Source: JBMNTU01 sp050945895 (GTDB lineage: Bacteria; Bacillota; Clostridia; Christensenellales; Christensenellaceae). Taken from it: a DNA stretch of 17,653 bases. The DNA lies in contig JBMNTU010000045.1 of assembly GCA_050945895.1 (NCBI GenBank), positions 1-17,653 on the forward strand, read 5' to 3'. The number at the start of each line of letters is the position of its first letter. Within the stretch, counting starts at the first letter, position 1. Below, in pieces: positions 15,141-17,653 of the stretch. A program made the translations under genes and the position numbers. The notes under the pieces are model-generated. The model saw only the letters and a program-made list of their open reading frames with translations, did no database searches and had not been told where the DNA came from.

Positions 15141-16517
15141 TCAGTCCTTTTGTGTTTGAGATAATTCTCCAAAAAGCGTTGTTCGTTTTATTTCTGTTAT
15201 ATCTACGTTATAAAAGCCGCCGATCATATCTTTTGCGCCTTCAAAATTGACCATTTTTCCTCCGGTCGTCCGTCCGCAAATATGTCTGCTGTCGCGCGTG
15301 CTTATGCTTTCGGCCAATACATTTACAGTTTTTCCCGCATACTGCTTGTTGCATTCGTATGTTATTTCGTTTTGAAGCTCGATAAGCCGCATAATGCGCT
15401 CGGTTTTTATCTCTTCGGGAACTTGCCCGGGCATTTCCGCCGCTTTTGTTCCGCTGCGCTTCGAATACACGAACGTATATGCCGCATCAAACCGGACGTC
15501 TTTTACAAGCGACATGGTTTCGCCAAAATCTTCGTTCGTTTCGCCCGGAAAACCTACAATAATATCTGTTGTAATGGTAATGTTGGGAACAGCCTTCCGT
15601 ATTTTTTCAACAAGGCCAAGGTAGTGGCTGCGCGTGTATTTGCGGTTCATTTTCTCCAGCACCCTATCTGACCCCGACTGCACAGGCAGATGGATGTGTT
15701 TGCATATTTGCCCATATTCGGCAATTACATCTATCAATTCATCGGACAGGTCTTTTGGGTGAGAGGTCATAAAACGTATGCGCGCGATATCCGTTTTTTC
15801 ACATATTTCAGTCAGCAATACAGGAAATGTATCGCTCCCCCCTCCGTTGTATGAGTTTACGTTTTGCCCCAGCAGTGTTACTTCCTTAAAGCCGGCATTG
15901 GGCAGTGCAGCAACTTCGGCAACGATTTTATCCTTGGCGCGCGACCGTTCCCTGCCCCGCACATAGGGCACAATGCAATACGAGCAAAAGTTGTTGCACC
16001 CATACATGATATTTACAGAAGCCAAAAGCCAATTCCTCCGAAGGACGGGCAAATCTTCGGCGATTTCTAAATCGGAATCCGAAACTTCCAAAATCCTTTT
16101 TTTGTCAAATACACACTTATTAATTAATGTAGGCAATGCATGTATATTATGTGTGCCGATGATGATATCGACAAACGGAAATGTCTGCGAGAGCTTTGCG
16201 GCAGTCGCTTCTTGCTGGGTCATGCACCCGCATACGCCAATAATCAGGTTTTTATTTTCCTGCTTGCGCTGTTTTAGCGCGCCGATGTTTCCAAAAACCC
16301 GCCGGTCCGCATTTTCACGTATGCTGCATGTATTAAACAAAACCAGGTCTGCCGCGGCACGGCCTGCAGCAGGGCGGTACCCCAGCTTTTCCAGCATACC
16401 CGCTATTTTTTCGGATTCGTGCTCATTCATCTGGCAGCCATATGTAACAATATGATATTTTAAGCTGTTTTGCTCTATATATTCATGCAATTCTGCAAAA
16501 TTTTCCATGCATACCAT
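15141..16517 (-). CDS. miaB: tRNA-2-methylthio-N6-dimethylallyladenosine synthase
   Basis: MiaB adds a methylthio group at C2 of i6A37 to give ms2i6A37 in tRNA. The 458-residue radical SAM methylthiotransferase has an N-terminal UPF0004 domain with the second Fe-S cluster cysteines Cys28 (TYGCQMNEHE), Cys64 (NTCSIRENAD) and Cys98 (GVCGCMTQQE). The radical SAM cluster CX3CX2C is at Cys174, Cys178 and Cys181 (YGCNNFCSYCIVPYVRGRERSR). A C-terminal TRAM domain ends near GELSQTQKD. All motifs match MiaB more closely than MtaB or RimO. ATG 16517 or ATG 16508 could be the start; neither has a Shine-Dalgarno sequence. It heads the minus-strand operon, divergent from the tRNA cluster. Confidence 0.96.
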   Translation of the reverse strand: MVCMENFAELHEYIEQNSLKYHIVTYGCQMNEHESEKIAGMLEKLGYRPAAGRAAADLVLFNTCSIRENADRRVFGNIGALKQRKQENKNLIIGVCGCMTQQEATAAKLSQTFPFVDIIIGTHNIHALPTLINKCVFDKKRILEVSDSDLEIAEDLPVLRRNWLLASVNIMYGCNNFCSYCIVPYVRGRERSRAKDKIVAEVAALPNAGFKEVTLLGQNVNSYNGGGSDTFPVLLTEICEKTDIARIRFMTSHPKDLSDELIDVIAEYGQICKHIHLPVQSGSDRVLEKMNRKYTRSHYLGLVEKIRKAVPNITITTDIIVGFPGETNEDFGETMSLVKDVRFDAAYTFVYSKRSGTKAAEMPGQVPEEIKTERIMRLIELQNEITYECNKQYAGKTVNVLAESISTRDSRHICGRTTGGKMVNFEGAKDMIGGFYNVDITEIKRTTLFGELSQTQKD

Positions 16518-16599
16518 TATAATCTAAAACGACATTAAAATCCATAAAAAACTAAACGGGCATACCGCAGATTTTTACTTGTTTTTTGTGCATTATATA

Positions 16600-16628
16600 T
16601 TGACATTGCGGGCAATTTCCAGTATATT
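16600..16628 (+). promoter_or_regulatory. Promoter of the tRNA operon
   Basis: A perfect TTGACA at 16600-16605 is followed after 17 bases by TATATT at 16623-16628. Transcription would start near 16635, about 22 bases before tRNA-Pro. This is the best promoter in the 139-base space between miaB and the tRNAs. Confidence 0.85.
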
Positions 16629-16656
16629 AGAATACGTCGCAAATAAAGAGCTGCCT

Positions 16657-16733
16657 CGGGGTGTAGCGCAGTTTGGTAGCGTACGTGCTTTGGGAGCATG
16701 GGGCCGGGGGTTCGAGTCCCTCCACCCCGACCA
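16657..16733 (+). tRNA. tRNA-Pro (TGG)
   Basis: Acceptor CGGGGTG pairs with CACCCCG, then A and an encoded CCA. The anticodon TGG is at 16691-16693 in the loop TTTGGGA, and the T-loop is TTCGAGT. It is 77 bases long, first of six in the operon, and has the C1-G72 pair seen in bacterial tRNA-Pro. Confidence 0.97.
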
Positions 16734-16761
16734 GTCATTCTAGGCAAGCTTTTTATTATGT

Positions 16762-16836
16762 GGCCCCATGGTCAAGCGGTTAAGACATCGCCCTTTCACG
16801 GCGGTAACAGGGGTTCGATTCCCCTTGGGGTCACCA
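16762..16836 (+). tRNA. tRNA-Glu (TTC)
   Basis: Acceptor GGCCCCA pairs with TGGGGTC, then A and CCA. The anticodon TTC is at 16795-16797 in the loop CTTTCAC, with T-loop TTCGATT. Length is 75 bases with a short D-arm (GTCAAGCGGTTAAGAC), normal for bacterial tRNA-Glu. Confidence 0.97.
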
Positions 16837-16866
16837 TTATTTTTAAATACTTGTTGCCTTTCTCCT

Positions 16867-16943
16867 GGGCCCTTAGCTCAGTTGGTCAGAGCGGTCGGCT
16901 CATAACCGATTGGTCCGGGGTTCGAGTCCCTGAGGGCCCACCA
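16867..16943 (+). tRNA. tRNA-Met (CAT), elongator or Ile2 type
   Basis: Acceptor GGGCCCT pairs with AGGGCCC, then A and CCA. The anticodon CAT is at 16901-16903 in the loop CTCATAA. It is not the initiator: position 1 pairs normally with 72, and the anticodon stem lacks the three G-C pairs of fMet tRNA. A CAT tRNA that TilS converts to read AUA as isoleucine would look very similar, so elongator Met and Ile2 cannot be told apart with certainty by eye. Confidence 0.93.
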
Positions 16944-16987
16944 TAAGCCCATTTGTCGCGGGATGGTCAGGCAAACAAGTGTTATGC

Positions 16988-17064
16988 GGCCTGGTAGTTC
17001 AGTTGGTTAGAACGCTAGCCTGTCACGCTAGAGGTCGAGAGTTCGAGTCTCTTCCAGGTCGCCA
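16988..17064 (+). tRNA. tRNA-Asp (GTC)
   Basis: Acceptor GGCCTGG pairs with CCAGGTC, then discriminator G and CCA. The anticodon GTC is at 17022-17024 in the loop CCTGTCAC region, flanked by the stem CTAGC/GCTAG. The discriminator G is as expected for Asp. Confidence 0.97.
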
Positions 17065-17069
17065 ATTTT

Positions 17070-17145
17070 GCCTCGGTAGCTCAGTCGGTAGAGCAAGGGA
17101 CTGAAAATCCCTGTGTCGGTGGTTCGATTCCACTCTGAGGCACCA
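17070..17145 (+). tRNA. tRNA-Phe (GAA)
   Basis: Acceptor GCCTCGG pairs with CTGAGGC (one G-T pair), then A and CCA. The anticodon GAA is at 17103-17105 in the loop CTGAAAA. A36 and A37 make it an expected substrate of MiaA and MiaB, whose genes lie on the opposite strand of this window. Confidence 0.97.
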
Positions 17146-17152
17146 TTTTTTT

Positions 17153-17228
17153 GCTGATGTAGCTCAATTGGCAGAGCAGCTGATTTGTAATCAGCAGGTT
17201 GCGGGTTCAAGTCCCATCATCAGCTCCA
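17153..17228 (+). tRNA. tRNA-Thr (TGT)
   Basis: Acceptor GCTGATG pairs with CATCAGC, then discriminator T and CCA. The anticodon TGT is at 17186-17188 in the loop TTTGTAA. It is the last of the six and ends five bases before the terminator stem. I found no copy of its 3' end downstream, so there is no sign of an integrated element at this tRNA within the window. Confidence 0.97.
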
Positions 17229-17233
17229 CACAT

Positions 17234-17263
17234 CGGGGCAAAACTGTTTGCTCCGTTTTTTTT
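17234..17263 (+). terminator. Rho-independent terminator of the tRNA operon
   Basis: CGGGGCAAA at 17234-17242 pairs with TTTGCTCCG at 17247-17255 (nine pairs, one G-T) around the four-base loop ACTG, and eight T residues follow. Confidence 0.92.
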
Positions 17264-17653
17264 GAAAATTTTTTTAATACTTCTCTTCTTTTATTTAAAA
17301 GCACCGCCCCATACGGTTTTTTTGCGTGAAAAATTTTTATGGTTACACCATATTATCAATTTCGTGTTATTTTTTATTGAATATCGCTTGATTAATATTT
17401 AAATTAGGACTATAATCTAGACAACTTGATATGTTCCAAAGAAATTTCTTTTCCTGGCCAGTTTGGCAAACACCACGCCAGCCTGCCAGCCAAAAAAATT
17501 TATTGCATTGTCAGACTGAAGAGTAAACGCAGGAGTAGTGAAATGCATCCACCGTAGGTACGGACTTATTTGGGCTGCCCCCAATCTTTGTACCAAGTAC
17601 AGAGTTAGTGGAGGAGGCATCGTAAAAGTTTCTTATACAGCATATACCATGCT
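17264..17653 (+). other. Gene-free stretch: AT-rich spacer, then an unidentified transcribed region
   Basis: From 17264 to about 17385 the sequence is AT-rich and holds nothing I recognise. After the promoter at 17388-17416 the base composition becomes more GC-rich. This part has several possible stems: TTTGGC/GCCAAA at about 17462-17494, a GGTAC/GTACC pair at about 17557-17594 enclosing TTGGG/CCCAA, and AGCAT/ATGCT at the edge. It also has a well-spaced AGGAG (17531-17535) before a five-codon ATG frame (MHPP, 17543). A frame with a GTG at 17538 stays open to the window end, and GGAGGAGG at 17610-17617 has no start codon at a normal distance. It could be a structured leader of a gene beyond the edge, a small RNA, or the beginning of a short gene. 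I match it to no known riboswitch, T-box, tmRNA, 6S or RNase P pattern. Confidence 0.4.
17388..17416 (+). promoter_or_regulatory. Near-consensus promoter at the right edge
   Basis: TTGATT at 17388-17393 and a perfect TATAAT at 17411-17416 are separated by 17 bases in a very AT-rich stretch. Transcription would start near 17423 and run out of the window. Its target is not identified. Confidence 0.72.

Noticed and set aside
16867..16943. tRNA with CAT anticodon as initiator tRNA
   Set aside because: It has a normal 1-72 pair and lacks the three consecutive G-C pairs in the anticodon stem that mark initiator tRNA.
17417..17620. A 67-codon minus-strand open frame (begins MPPPLTLYLVQRLG)
   Set aside because: It has no ribosome binding site, its 3' end runs into the -10 of the opposite promoter, and I recognise no family. 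It could be chance openness opposite the unidentified transcript.
17531..17630. T-box leader or a known riboswitch at the right edge
   Set aside because: I could not find the T-box GGTGGNACCGCG-like sequence or the conserved cores of TPP, SAM, cobalamin, lysine, glycine, THF or FMN riboswitches.

Overview
The window looks like a chromosomal core region of a Gram-positive anaerobe, most likely class Clostridia (Bacillota). Reasons: a sodium-pumping biotin-dependent decarboxylase operon typical of anaerobes, the clostridial/bacillar gene order miaB-mutS-mutL-miaA followed by a YnbB-like PLP enzyme, strong AGGAGG-type ribosome binding sites, endonuclease-type MutL, and tRNAs with genome-encoded CCA. 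The genus cannot be fixed from this sequence alone. I see no phage, IS element, transposase or CRISPR array.

Layout. (1) 1-5227, plus strand: a promoter, then five genes ending at a strong rho-independent terminator. They encode an acyl-CoA-type carboxyltransferase, a single-span OadG-like gamma/delta subunit, a biotin carrier protein, the multi-span Na+-pump beta subunit, and a second, pyruvate/oxaloacetate-type (5S/OadA) carboxyltransferase without its own biotin domain. Both carboxyltransferases could load the same biotin carrier. The complex could therefore decarboxylate two substrates, or move CO2 between an acyl-CoA and pyruvate/oxaloacetate, while exchanging Na+. (2) 5298-7449, plus strand: a radical SAM protein with CX4CX2C cysteine spacing, proC (proline biosynthesis) and rnhA (RNase HI), tightly packed. 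(3) 7488-8672, plus strand: a perfect 15-bp inverted repeat, a promoter and a tyrosine recombinase. The recombinase resembles the single-protein Xer systems (XerS type), and the inverted repeat is a candidate for its recombination site. (4) 16517 down to 8679, minus strand: miaB, mutS, mutL, miaA and a methionine-gamma-lyase-family PLP enzyme, all abutting or overlapping. mutS is broken: its two halves are in different frames and about 35-40 residues between them are missing. (5) 16600-17263, plus strand: a consensus promoter, six tRNA genes (Pro, Glu, Met, Asp, Phe, Thr) and a terminator. (6) 17264-17653: AT-rich spacer, then a near-consensus promoter driving a transcript of unknown nature that runs off the edge.

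How the parts relate. MiaA and MiaB act in sequence on A37 of tRNAs reading UNN codons, and a tRNA-Phe that fits this substrate class lies in the divergent tRNA operon. MutS and MutL are the mismatch-repair pair; if the mutS lesion is real, this organism would be a mutator. The main points for follow-up are the mutS lesion, the inverted repeat next to the recombinase, the double-carboxyltransferase operon, and the promoter-driven unknown at the right edge.
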